The notes under the pieces were generated by a model. It did not search any database and was not told the DNA's origin. It worked only from the letters and a program-made list of their open reading frames with translations. Below, one piece after another: positions 24,511 through 32,654 of a DNA stretch of 64,000 nucleotides. The stretch lies in assembly GCF_019968905.1 (NCBI RefSeq), contig NZ_CP079946.1:2542001-2606000 (forward strand), in the 5' to 3' direction. The DNA comes from Corallococcus sp. EGB. GTDB taxonomy: Bacteria > Myxococcota > Myxococcia > Myxococcales > Myxococcaceae. Both the position numbers and the translations under genes were made by a program. How positions within the stretch are numbered: the first letter of the stretch is position 1; each line of letters opens with the position of its first letter.

Positions 24511-25850
24511 AAAACCTGTCCGACTGTCGGACAGGTTCTGAATCACCGGGGCCTGGGGCCGCTCTGCCGCCCGGACCGCGAAAACCTGTCGGACAGTCGG
24601 ACAGGTCTTGAGGCGCTGGCGTTGGGAGAGCCGCCGGTCCATCCGGGCCAGGAAAACCTGTCGGGCAGTCGGACCGGGTTTGAAGCACCGGGGTTGGGTG
24701 TGCCACCGGCCCACCCGAGATGCAGAAGGCTGTCGGACAGTCGGACAGGTTTTGAAGTGCCGGGGTTGGATGTGCCACTGGCGCATCTGGGCCGGGAAAA
24801 CCTGTCGGACCGTCGGACAGGTTTTGAAGTGCCGGGATTGCGAGTGCCGCCGGTCCACCCGAGATGCGGAAACCTGTCGGACAGTCGGACGGGTTTAATG
24901 CGTCACGGCTGCGAGGCCGCTGGTTCGGTCGGACCGCGAAATCCTGTCGGACAGTTGGACAGGTTTGGAGCCCCGTGGCTGGGGGCCCCATCGGTCCATC
25001 CGAACTGGGGAGACCTGTCGGACAGTCGGACAGGTTTGCTGAGTCAGGGCTTGGAGGCCGCCGGGTCACGTGGACCGCGAGAGCCTGTCCGACAGTCGGA
25101 CGGGGTAGGAGGCCTGTGGCTGGTGGCCTTGCCAGTCCAGCCGGGCCGCGGAAACTTGTCGGACAGTCGGACAGGCTCGAAGAGGCTCTGCTTGGAGTCC
25201 TCTGGCCGATTCGGGCCGCGGAAACAGGTCAGGCAGTCGGACAGGTCGGGAGCCTCATGGCTGTGGCGGCCGCTGGTCCATTCGAGCCTTGGAATCTGGT
25301 CGGACAGTCGAACAGGTCCGGAGCTCCGTGATTGGGAACTCCCCCGGTTCATCCGGGCAGCGGGAACCTGTCCGACTGTCGGACCGATTCGGTACACCGG
25401 GCTGACGTTTCATCCGAGCCGTTGGGACCATCGGGCACGCTTGGCGAGTCGCGGCTGGCGCGCCGCCGCTGCACCTGTGGTGGCGAAACGAGTCAGACTG
25501 TCGGACTCGTGTGGGCGAGCCGCAGATCGGGACTGCCATGCCATTCAGGCCGCGGAAACCTGTCAGACAGGTTCAAAGGGGCGCGGCTGGGGCTCTGCTA
25601 TGCCCATCCAGCCGCAAGGAACTGCCGGCCCGTCGGAAACATCTGGACGAGACGCGGTTGGCGCACTGCTGGTCCCACCAGTCCGCAGGGACCTGTCGGA
25701 CCGTCGGACACGTTCGGAGAACCGGGCTGGGGCTGCCGTGCCACTCACGCCTCGGCTCCTGTCGGACAGGTTTTGGAGAGCCGTGGCCGGGGGGCTGCTG
25801 GACCGCTCGGGCAACAGGAACCTGTCGGACAGTCGGACAGGTTTTTGGGG
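24511..25850. repeat. Array of about 20 diverged palindromic units, 70-72 bp period
   Basis: Each unit has a 25-29 base near-palindrome (best copies AACCTGTC...GACAGGTT around a GACAGTC or GACTGTC core) and about 43 bases of related spacer. Core centres include 24525, 24595, 24667, 24739, 24811, 24883, 24953, 25024, 25094, 25165, 25235, 25306, 25377, 25499, 25565, 25702 and 25831. The first and thirteenth units are the perfectly palindromic form (CCGACTGTCGG). Units near 25565 and 25764 lack 8 bases of the core. Spacers are alignable to each other (GTGCCGG..TTGG.TGTGCC), so this is a degenerate tandem repeat. It interrupts the operon between the sulfotransferase and SDR genes and could form many RNA or DNA hairpins. 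Confidence 0.9.
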
Positions 25851-26102
25851 ACCGCGCCCGGGGGGGAAGGGCGGCGTGAAGGACTTGTGGGGTCGGACCG
25901 AACCGGCGTGGTTGGGATGCCGAGCAATGACCGGGGTCGGTGGGCCTGCTCTGTGGCGTGCCGCGAAGAGTCAGCTGTCGGCATCGGGCTTGATTGGGAA
26001 TGGCGGGCCGGACGGGGGGACTCGGCCCGTGAAGGCGTGGTTCGGTGACTTGCGGTGTGTTCGCTCGGGCGTGGCCGTTCGCCCGTTTCTGGAGGAACGC
26101 GG
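25851..26102. other. Non-coding leader between repeat array and SDR gene
   Basis: 252 bases without a supported gene; open frames here are low-complexity readthrough of the array. A ribosome binding site GGAGGAA lies just before the SDR start. No convincing promoter was seen, although the distance from the sulfotransferase gene makes an internal promoter likely. Confidence 0.5.
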
Positions 26103-26879
26103 ATGGAACTGGGACTCGCCAACAAGGTCGCGCTCGTCGCTGGTGGCTCCAGCGGACTGGGACTTGCTGTCGCCGAGGAACTGGCGAAGGAGGGCGCGCA
26201 TGTCGCCATCGGCGCTCGGGAGATGGACCGGCTGGCTCAGGCGGAGGCTCGGCTCAAGGCCGTGGCCCGGGGCGGCCGCGTGCTGGCGACTCGCGTGGAC
26301 GTGATGGACGACGCGGACGTGCGCCGGTGGGTGGAGGACGTCGTGGCCAGGTGGGGCTCGCTGCACGTCGTCGTCACCAACAGCGGTGGACCCCCGCCAG
26401 GGCCCGCCTCCACCTTCGGCGTGGAGGCGTACCGGAGCGCTGCGGACGCGGTGCTCTTGCCCCCCATTTCGTTGGCGCTCGCGGCGCTGCCGCACCTGAA
26501 GAAGGCCGGGTGGGGGCGATTGCTGTTCATCACCTCGGAGACGGTGCATCGGCCGGTGGCCCGGTTCGCGCTGTCTGGCTTCGCTCGGATGGGCATCGTC
26601 GGCTTCTCCGCCGCGCTGGTGCAGGAGCTGGGTGACGCCGGCATCACCGTCAACGTGCTCGCGCCGGGCTACATGCGCACGCCTCCCGTGGAGCGTACCG
26701 CCAGCGGCTCGGGCGACGTGGAGGCGGGCCTTCGCGCCATGGGCGCGCACATCCCGCTCAAGCGCGTAGGGCGCCCGGAGGAGTTCGCCGCCGCGGCGGT
26801 GTTCCTCGCCAGCGAACGCGCGTCCTTCATCACCGGTACCGTTCAACTCGTTGACGGTGGCGCGAGCGTCATCGGATGA
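26103..26879 (+). CDS. Short-chain dehydrogenase/reductase family protein with altered active site
   Basis: 258 residues, classical SDR length. The cofactor loop GGSSGLGLAVAEEL, the acidic VDVMDD, NSGGPPPG (in place of NNAG) and the C-terminal GYMRTPP, RVGRPEEFAAAAVFLAS and GTVQLVDGG are present. The catalytic Ser is in FITSE, but the Y-x-x-x-K pair is replaced by Ser and Arg (FALSGFARMG), as in a known atypical SDR branch. It might still bind NAD(P)H or act on the carrier-bound keto intermediate. The ATG at 26103 follows GGAGGAA. It overlaps lysZ by ATGA. Confidence 0.85.
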   Translation: MELGLANKVALVAGGSSGLGLAVAEELAKEGAHVAIGAREMDRLAQAEARLKAVARGGRVLATRVDVMDDADVRRWVEDVVARWGSLHVVVTNSGGPPPGPASTFGVEAYRSAADAVLLPPISLALAALPHLKKAGWGRLLFITSETVHRPVARFALSGFARMGIVGFSAALVQELGDAGITVNVLAPGYMRTPPVERTASGSGDVEAGLRAMGAHIPLKRVGRPEEFAAAAVFLASERASFITGTVQLVDGGASVIG

Positions 26880-27745
26880 AGGCGAATGTCGCCCCGTCGT
26901 CACGCCGCCCCGTCATCGTCAAGATTGGCGGCGCCGCGGGCGTGGACCTGGAGAACGTCTGCTCGGACGTCGTGGAGCTTGTCCGCCAGGGCGACCGCGT
27001 CGTCGTCGTCAACGGCGGCTCGGAGGCCGGTGAGCGGCTCCTGGGCTCGCTGGGCCTGGAGCGCCCGGAGGCGACCACCGCGAACGGCAACGTCGTACGC
27101 CTCACCTACGCACCGACACTGCGCGCGCTCACCATGGCGTGGGTGGGGGAGGTCAACAAGGCCGTGGTGTTGGCGCTGCTCGCGAAGGGCGTCACCGCCC
27201 TGGGCCTGTGCGGCGCCGACGGACGCGTGCTCACCGCTCGCAGGCGGCCTCCCCTCAAGCTCCAGGACTCCGGCGGACGGATGCGCATCGACCGCGAGCA
27301 CCTGGCCGGCGAGGTCTCCTCGGTGAACTCGGCGCTCCTGGGCGCGTTGATGGACGGTGGGTATGTGCCCGTCGTGTGTCCTCCCGCGGTGACGGAGGAC
27401 GGCGTGCTCGTGAACGTGGATGCGGACCATGTGGCGTCGTCCATCGCGGCGGCGCTCGGTGCGAAGGCCCTGGTCATCCTCTCCAACGTGCCGGGGCTGC
27501 TCGCGGATCCGAAGGACCCCACCACGCTGGTGCGCTCGAGCGACGATGTGGAGGGGTGCATGCCGCTCGCGGGTGGACGCATGCGCTACAAGCTGGAGGC
27601 CGTGCGCCGGGCGCTGGCGGGCGGCGTCCCCGCCGCATACGTGAGCGCGTCTCGCGTGGAGCGTCCGGTGTTCTCCGCGCTGGAGGAGGCGGGCGGCACG
27701 AAGTTCACCCTTCGCGAACGAGGCGGAGCGAATGCGGACGCGTGA
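26876..27745 (+). CDS. lysZ: LysW-substrate kinase LysZ (amino acid kinase family)
   Basis: 289 residues. It phosphorylates the side-chain carboxyl of the LysW-bound amino acid, forming the acyl phosphate used by LysY. The opening VIVKIGGAAGVDLENVC and VVVVNGGSEAGERLLGSLG follow LysZ/ArgB (His of the usual HGGS is Asn here). VNKAVVLALLAKGVTALGLCGADG is a strong LysZ-type segment, with NVDADHVASSIAAALGAKAL and SNVPGLLADP in the nucleotide half. It is slightly longer at the C terminus than usual. Start overlaps the SDR stop, and the end overlaps lysK by 14 bases. Confidence 0.92.
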   Translation: MKANVAPSSRRPVIVKIGGAAGVDLENVCSDVVELVRQGDRVVVVNGGSEAGERLLGSLGLERPEATTANGNVVRLTYAPTLRALTMAWVGEVNKAVVLALLAKGVTALGLCGADGRVLTARRRPPLKLQDSGGRMRIDREHLAGEVSSVNSALLGALMDGGYVPVVCPPAVTEDGVLVNVDADHVASSIAAALGAKALVILSNVPGLLADPKDPTTLVRSSDDVEGCMPLAGGRMRYKLEAVRRALAGGVPAAYVSASRVERPVFSALEEAGGTKFTLRERGGANADA

Positions 27746-28799
27746 ACCTGGCGTCGACTTGTTGCGGTGGATGGTGGAGCAGTACAGCCCCAGCCACCAG
27801 GAGGCCACCTTCGCCGGCGCGCTGGTGGAGCGGCTGGGGACGCGCGGCTGGCGGGCGCACACCGACGCCGTGGGCAACGCCGTCGCCCGCTACGGGGACG
27901 GGGACACCGTCATCGCGTTCCTCGGGCACATCGACACCGTGCCGGGCGTGGTTCCCGTGCGGCTGGAGGGACAGAAGCTCTACGGCCGCGGCGCGGTGGA
28001 CGCGAAGGGCCCGCTTTGCGCGTTCATCGAAGCCGTGGAGCTGTTGGACGACGCCGAGCGCGCCGGCAAGCAGTTCCTCCTGCTGGGTTGCGTGGAGGAG
28101 GAGGTCGCCATCACGCGCGGCGCCCTGCACGTGCGCGACCAGTACGCCCCGGACTTCGTCATCAACGGGGAGCCCAGCGGCGCTCATGCGGTGACGCTCG
28201 GCTACAAGGGGCTCTTGCGCCTGGACCTGGAGCACCGCGCCAGCCGCCGCCACACCGCGAGCCGTGACTACCGCGCCGCCGCCGAGCACGTCGTCGACGC
28301 GTGGAACGCACTCAAGCGCCTGTGTGACGACTGGAACCGCGAACGGCCGTCCCTCTTCGAGCAGAACCTGCCCTCCCTCAACGCCTTCCACACTGGCGCC
28401 ACGGAGACGGAAGAGTGGGCCACGGCCGCGGTGAGCATCCGGACAGGCCCGTCCACGGACACCGACGCACTGCTCGCGGCGCTGGCCACGGTGCCCACCG
28501 TGACGGTGCGCACCGTGGCGAAGAAGGACGCCGTGTCCACGAACGGCAACGACGCGCTCTCCCGCGTCTTCAAGCAGGCCATCCGCGAGCGCGGCGTGAA
28601 GCCCACGCTGCGCCTGAAGACGGGCACGTCCGACTGGAACACCGTGGCCTCCGCGTGGAGCGTGCCCACGGTGGCCTATGGCCCCGGCGACGCGGCCCTG
28701 GACCACACGCCGGACGAGCACATCGACCTGCCGGAGTACGAGGAGGGCGTCGCGGTGCTCGCGCGCGTGCTGGCGCTCCTGCCCTCGAAGCCCCGTTGA
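27732..28799 (+). CDS. lysK: LysW-releasing carboxypeptidase LysK (M20 metallopeptidase)
   Basis: 355 residues. M20-family zinc peptidase that cleaves the isopeptide bond to free the product from LysW. Metal-binding and catalytic elements: GHIDTVPG (His66, Asp68), GRGAVDAKG (Asp90), CVEEE (Glu122/123), NGEPSG and the terminal DHTPDEHIDLPEY. The dimerisation-domain segment HRASRRHTAS replaces the usual HS(S/A). The start lies within the end of lysZ, so translation is coupled. Last gene of the plus-strand operon; the MFS gene converges 13 bases away. Confidence 0.92.
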   Translation: MRTREPGVDLLRWMVEQYSPSHQEATFAGALVERLGTRGWRAHTDAVGNAVARYGDGDTVIAFLGHIDTVPGVVPVRLEGQKLYGRGAVDAKGPLCAFIEAVELLDDAERAGKQFLLLGCVEEEVAITRGALHVRDQYAPDFVINGEPSGAHAVTLGYKGLLRLDLEHRASRRHTASRDYRAAAEHVVDAWNALKRLCDDWNRERPSLFEQNLPSLNAFHTGATETEEWATAAVSIRTGPSTDTDALLAALATVPTVTVRTVAKKDAVSTNGNDALSRVFKQAIRERGVKPTLRLKTGTSDWNTVASAWSVPTVAYGPGDAALDHTPDEHIDLPEYEEGVAVLARVLALLPSKPR

Positions 28800-28812
28800 T
28801 GGGGGCGGACGC

Positions 28813-30048
28813 TCAGGTGCCCAGCGCGGCCAGGCCCCGCGAACGCAAGGTCCGCATCCCCACCACGATACCGAAGAAGAGCAGGGCGCTTCCGGCGGTG
28901 ATGGGCCGCACGCCCACGTGGTCCGACAGCGCGCCTTGTCCCCAGACGCCCAGGATGTAGCCCGCGTTCACCAGCAGGAGGAACAGGCTGCTTACGCGCG
29001 CCTGCAGCTCCGGCGGCGTGCGCGCCTGGCACACCGTCTTCAGGCCGGTGAAGGCGACGAGGTACACGGCGCCCAGGATGAACAGCGTCACCAGCGCCAC
29101 CGGCAGCGTGGGGGACAGCCAGTAGGCCGCGGAGCACAGCCCCACGAGCAGCAGCGCTGCCTCCAGGAAGGCCCGCCGCCCCATCCGGGCGGCGAGGGGC
29201 GCGGAGCCGAACGCCGCGATGACCGCGCCCGTCCCCTGCGCGGTGAGCAGCATGGACGTGGTGGTCGCGTCCCCTCCCAGCACCTTCAGGGCGAACACCG
29301 GCACCAGGCCCACGAAGGGGGAGATGAGCAGCCCCACCAGCGCCCCGGAGCCCAGCGCGAGCGCGATGCCCGGATCCGTCCACGCCAGACGCACGCCGCG
29401 CAGGATGCCCTCCCACAGCGCCTCTCTCTTCGGCGGCACGGCATTCTTCGCCCCGCGCATCCCCGCGAGCGCCAGCAGCACGGCGAGGAACGACAGCGTG
29501 TTGACGAAGAGCGCCCCGGAGATGCCCACCTTCGTGAGGACGATGGCGGCCAGCATGGGACCGATGATGCGGCCCAGGTTGAACTGCGCCGAGTCCAGGC
29601 TGAGCGCGTTGTGCAGGTCCTCCGCGGGCACCACGGCCACCGTGAGCGCGGTGGCGCAGGGGATGACCAGCGTGGCGAAGGCGCCGTTGAGCAGCGAGAG
29701 GGCCGCCACCCATGGCACCGACAGGTTCCCCGTGCCGGCCAGCACCGTGAGGAGCGCGGCCAGCAGCGCCTGCACGCAGATGCACACGGCCATGAAGGTG
29801 CGCCGGTCGAAGCGGTCCGCGAGCGCGCCGCCCAAAGGCGCGAGCACCAGCGAGGGCAGGTGCGTCAGCGCCGCGACGCCGCCCGTCCACGCGGCCTGGC
29901 CCGTCACCTGCGTGACGTAGACGCCCAGGGCGACGGACTCCATCCACGTGCCGATGTTGGACACGAGCGTGCCCAGCCAGAGAAGGGTGAAATCGCGGTG
30001 GGACAGGGCCCGCACGGCGACCGAGCGGGAAAACAGGGAGGTGGCCAC
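28813..30048 (-). CDS. MFS exporter (DHA3/EntS-like)
   Basis: 411 residues with about twelve membrane helices. LLWLGTLVSNIGTWMESVALG, ADRFDRRTFMAV (the A-type loop between helices 2 and 3), NLGRIIGPMLA and GRRAFLEAALLLVG are typical of the EntS/DHA3 drug or siderophore exporter branch. Its position directly behind lysK, in opposite orientation, makes it a plausible exporter or self-resistance pump for the locus product (inference). The GTG at 30048 follows AGAGG by seven bases; the frame continues upstream without homology. Confidence 0.87.
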   Translation of the reverse strand: MATSLFSRSVAVRALSHRDFTLLWLGTLVSNIGTWMESVALGVYVTQVTGQAAWTGGVAALTHLPSLVLAPLGGALADRFDRRTFMAVCICVQALLAALLTVLAGTGNLSVPWVAALSLLNGAFATLVIPCATALTVAVVPAEDLHNALSLDSAQFNLGRIIGPMLAAIVLTKVGISGALFVNTLSFLAVLLALAGMRGAKNAVPPKREALWEGILRGVRLAWTDPGIALALGSGALVGLLISPFVGLVPVFALKVLGGDATTTSMLLTAQGTGAVIAAFGSAPLAARMGRRAFLEAALLLVGLCSAAYWLSPTLPVALVTLFILGAVYLVAFTGLKTVCQARTPPELQARVSSLFLLLVNAGYILGVWGQGALSDHVGVRPITAGSALLFFGIVVGMRTLRSRGLAALGT

Positions 30049-30148
30049 GGAGAGCCTCTTTCTACAGCGCTCCCCTGACGCGTGCTCGGTGGGCGCACGC
30101 CTACACGGTGGTTGACTCCCTGCCTGCCTTTGGGAGACGGGGAAAGCC

Positions 30149-31069
30149 ATGACTCGGCACAAGGTTCTCGTGGTTCCCCGGGAGATTGCCGGCGAGCGGC
30201 TCGACCGGTTCCTGACGAAGCACGTCCCGGGCCTCACGCCGGAGCGGGCCCGGGCGCTGCTGGACGCGGGCGGGGTGCGCATCCGGGGCAAGAAGGCGCA
30301 GGCCACACGCAAGCTGTGGGGCGGCGAGGAGCTCACGCTGGAGGCGCCGGAGCCACGGCCGTCGCCGCATGCGTCGCGGGAAGGCCCGGAGCTGCCGGTG
30401 CTGTATGACGACGCGGCGCTCGTCATCGTGGCCAAGCCGCCGGGGCTGGTGGTGGAGCCGGAAGGAAGGGCGGCGTCGGTGGTGGGGCTGCTCGCGGCGC
30501 GCTGCCCGCCGTTCGACGTGGAGGGCGTGGCCCAGCCGGGCGTGGTGCACCGGCTGGATCGCGAGACGAGCGGATGCCTCGCCCTGGCCCGGACGGATGA
30601 CGCGGTGGCGGCGCTCCTGAAGGCGTTCCAGGAGAAGCGCGTGGACAAGCGCTACCAGACGCTGGTGCTGGGCCATCCCCCGGACACCGGGCGGCTGGAG
30701 GGGCCGTACGCGAGGGACCCGAAGGACCCTCGCCGCTTCACGACCCGCGTGCCCTCCGCCAGGCGCGCGGCACTGACGTTCACGGTGCGCGAGCGGTTCC
30801 GGGATGGAGCGCTGCTGGACATCGACCTGGACACGGGGCGCACGCATCAGATCCGCGTGCAGCTGTCGGAGGCCGGGTTCCCGGTGCTGGGAGATTCGCT
30901 CTACGGCACGGAAGAGGCGCGCAAGCACCCGGCGGCGCTCGCGGTGGGGCGCCATGCCCTGCATGCATGGCGGCTGGAGGTGCCGTCCTCCACGACGGGC
31001 CGGATCATCCAGGTGGAGTCGCCGCTGCCTGAGGACTTCCAGCGGGGGCTCACGGTCCTGCGGGGGTGA
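30149..31069 (+). CDS. RluA-family pseudouridine synthase
   Basis: 306 residues. An N-terminal S4 RNA-binding domain (ERLDRFLTKHVPGLTPERAR, about 15-65) is followed by the RluA catalytic domain with VVHRLDRETSG (catalytic Asp137), DKRYQTLVLG, GRTHQIRVQLSEAGFPVLGD and YG. It converts uridine to pseudouridine in rRNA or tRNA; the exact site cannot be assigned. It marks the right border of the LysW locus. Between it and the MFS gene is a 100-base divergent intergenic region. Confidence 0.9.
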   Translation: MTRHKVLVVPREIAGERLDRFLTKHVPGLTPERARALLDAGGVRIRGKKAQATRKLWGGEELTLEAPEPRPSPHASREGPELPVLYDDAALVIVAKPPGLVVEPEGRAASVVGLLAARCPPFDVEGVAQPGVVHRLDRETSGCLALARTDDAVAALLKAFQEKRVDKRYQTLVLGHPPDTGRLEGPYARDPKDPRRFTTRVPSARRAALTFTVRERFRDGALLDIDLDTGRTHQIRVQLSEAGFPVLGDSLYGTEEARKHPAALAVGRHALHAWRLEVPSSTTGRIIQVESPLPEDFQRGLTVLRG

Positions 31070-31096
31070 GCGTGATAGGTTTTGGGAACCTGGGGA

Positions 31097-31113
31097 CCTG
31101 ACGGGATGTCAGG
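31097..31113 (+). terminator. Short hairpin after the pseudouridine synthase gene
   Basis: 6-bp inverted repeat CCTGAC / GTCAGG with a GGGAT loop, 27 bases after the stop codon; no T tract. Weak candidate. Confidence 0.25.
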
Positions 31114-31164
31114 TGATGCGCCCCGTGCCGCTCCGTGAGCGGTGCCGGGCGTCGAGAGGGGAAC

Positions 31165-32643
31165 ATGCAAGCGCGGATGAAGTGGTGGGGCGGAGTGTCG
31201 CTGGTGGCGGCGCTGTTGCTCGTGGGCTGCGGTTCCTCCACGAGCCCGGCGGGCCCTGAGCGGGATGCGGGCACGCAGGTGGATGCGGGCAATCCGGGCG
31301 ATGCGGGCGTCACGGGTGACGCGGGCACGCCCGACAGCGGCGTGGCGGAGGCTCTGCCCTGTGAGAAGACCCAGGGCGTTTGTGCTGGAGCCAAACGGGC
31401 CATGGTGGACGGCGCTTACGAGCCCGTGTGCACCGCGCGCTCCTACGGCGCGGACTACGAGGCGACAGAGACGCGCTGCGACGGTCTGGACAACGACTGC
31501 GACGGGTTGACGGATCCGGCCACCTGGGCGGAGGTGGATTCCTTGGGAACGCCGCCGCACAGAGGCATCGTGGACAGCCTGCCCGTGCCGGGGGGCTTCC
31601 TGGTGGCAACCGTCGCGGGTTCGGACACGATCCAGGTGCGTCGTCTCGATGAGTCCCTGAGGTTACAGGCCGTCCTTCAGGTACCCGTCGCGCCCGGCCT
31701 CGATCCAATCACCTCGGTCAGCCTGGTGCGGACCGCGCGTGGACCGGCGCTGGTCTATGTCGGGCGGTACGTGACCTCGGACGGCGGCTCGCGATTGCTC
31801 CTCGTTCAGCTGGATGAACAGGGCAACCCCATGGGCCCCGCGGGGGGAACCGTCATCTTCGAGCACTACCATGTCACGGTCGCCGCGCGGGTGGCCGCGA
31901 GCAGGGATGGACAGCAGCTCGGGGTGTTCTGGAGCTCCACGAGCAATGCCAAGGAGGCGCTGGGGCTGGTCGTGGACCTGGATGGACGCGGGGTGAGCGG
32001 TCCCTGGATCGTGTTCCTGACGAAGGAGGAGCAGGTCACTCTCTCCACTCCGACCGCGGTGGGGCTCGAGGATGGTGGGTTCTTGGTGATGGTGGTGGAA
32101 GACCATGGCATCGGCCAGCCGTCGCGCATCCAGCTGTGGCGCTACGACGGCAGGTTGTCATCGGCGACCGAGTCGCGAGTGCTCGACGTGGGGAATTCGC
32201 CCACGGCCATGTTGGTGGGCGACGAGCCGTCACTGCTCTATCGCGAGACGTCGGTCCGGCCTTCACCGCTCAAGCAACTGCAGTCCGTTTTCAAGAGTCC
32301 CGTTCCGGAAACGCTCGTGTCCACGACGGAGGGCGAGGTGCCGTGGTTCGGAGCCACGATGACCTCCAGGGGCCTCCAGATGGCATGGCTCTCCGAGCGC
32401 AACGTGACCCCCCAAGGGGCGGACGACACGCTCTTCAACTGGGAGGGCCGGTTCTGGACCCGGGGGCCCAACGGCACCGCGAAGGACCAGAGCCCGGGCC
32501 CCCAGCCCATGCCCCTGCACCGCTATTCGCAGTGGGTGTTGATGCATGAGCTCCCCGGACACTGGATGGGGGCGCTCCTGATGACCGCCACCGAGAAGCC
32601 CCAGGCCTACACGCTTCAGTCCGTGCGCTACTGCGCACAGTGA
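31165..32643 (+). CDS. Large lipoprotein with DxDxDG-type metal-binding motif (paralogue 1)
   Basis: 492 residues. Lipoprotein signal LLLVGCGSSTSP, then a linker of repeated DAG triplets (AGNPGDAGVTGDAGTPDSG), then PCEKTQGVCAGAKRAMVDG and the Asp-rich CDGLDNDCDGLTD. This motif is common in myxobacterial surface proteins and MopE-like proteins and is thought to bind a divalent metal. About 370 residues of beta-rich sequence follow, without a known domain. It lies 11 bases before a paralogous gene; the first 120 residues and the C-terminal block ending in SVRYCA are closely similar between the two. Role unknown. Confidence 0.85.
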   Translation: MQARMKWWGGVSLVAALLLVGCGSSTSPAGPERDAGTQVDAGNPGDAGVTGDAGTPDSGVAEALPCEKTQGVCAGAKRAMVDGAYEPVCTARSYGADYEATETRCDGLDNDCDGLTDPATWAEVDSLGTPPHRGIVDSLPVPGGFLVATVAGSDTIQVRRLDESLRLQAVLQVPVAPGLDPITSVSLVRTARGPALVYVGRYVTSDGGSRLLLVQLDEQGNPMGPAGGTVIFEHYHVTVAARVAASRDGQQLGVFWSSTSNAKEALGLVVDLDGRGVSGPWIVFLTKEEQVTLSTPTAVGLEDGGFLVMVVEDHGIGQPSRIQLWRYDGRLSSATESRVLDVGNSPTAMLVGDEPSLLYRETSVRPSPLKQLQSVFKSPVPETLVSTTEGEVPWFGATMTSRGLQMAWLSERNVTPQGADDTLFNWEGRFWTRGPNGTAKDQSPGPQPMPLHRYSQWVLMHELPGHWMGALLMTATEKPQAYTLQSVRYCAQ

Positions 32644-32654
32644 GGAGATGGGAC

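Larger units (their letters stand above)
15439..30048. other. LysW amino-group carrier / encapsulin specialised-metabolism locus
   Basis: Grouping of the carrier protein, acyl-adenylating ligase, split transketolase, LysW-LysX-LysY, encapsulin-type shell, sulfotransferase, SDR, LysZ, LysK and MFS exporter genes. Most plus-strand neighbours overlap by one to fourteen bases, which argues for translational coupling and a shared pathway. The limits are inferred: gpmA on the left and an RluA-type gene on the right are housekeeping. The set fits the family-3 (natural product) encapsulin gene neighbourhoods known from actinobacteria and myxobacteria, where AmCP, sulfotransferase and SDR genes recur. 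Confidence 0.75.

Noticed and set aside
24511-25850. Regular repeats with spacers suggested a CRISPR array
   Set aside because: Spacers align with one another, repeats are strongly diverged, and no cas genes are present; this is a degenerate tandem repeat.
24445-26304. A 619-residue plus-strand open frame across the array
   Set aside because: It is low-complexity repeat translation, the unit length shifts between 70 and 72 so the frame is not kept, and it overlaps the real SDR start.
20426-28799. LysW genes as the primary lysine or arginine pathway
   Set aside because: No homocitrate or aminoadipate enzymes and no aminotransferase; transketolase, sulfotransferase and shell genes are interleaved.
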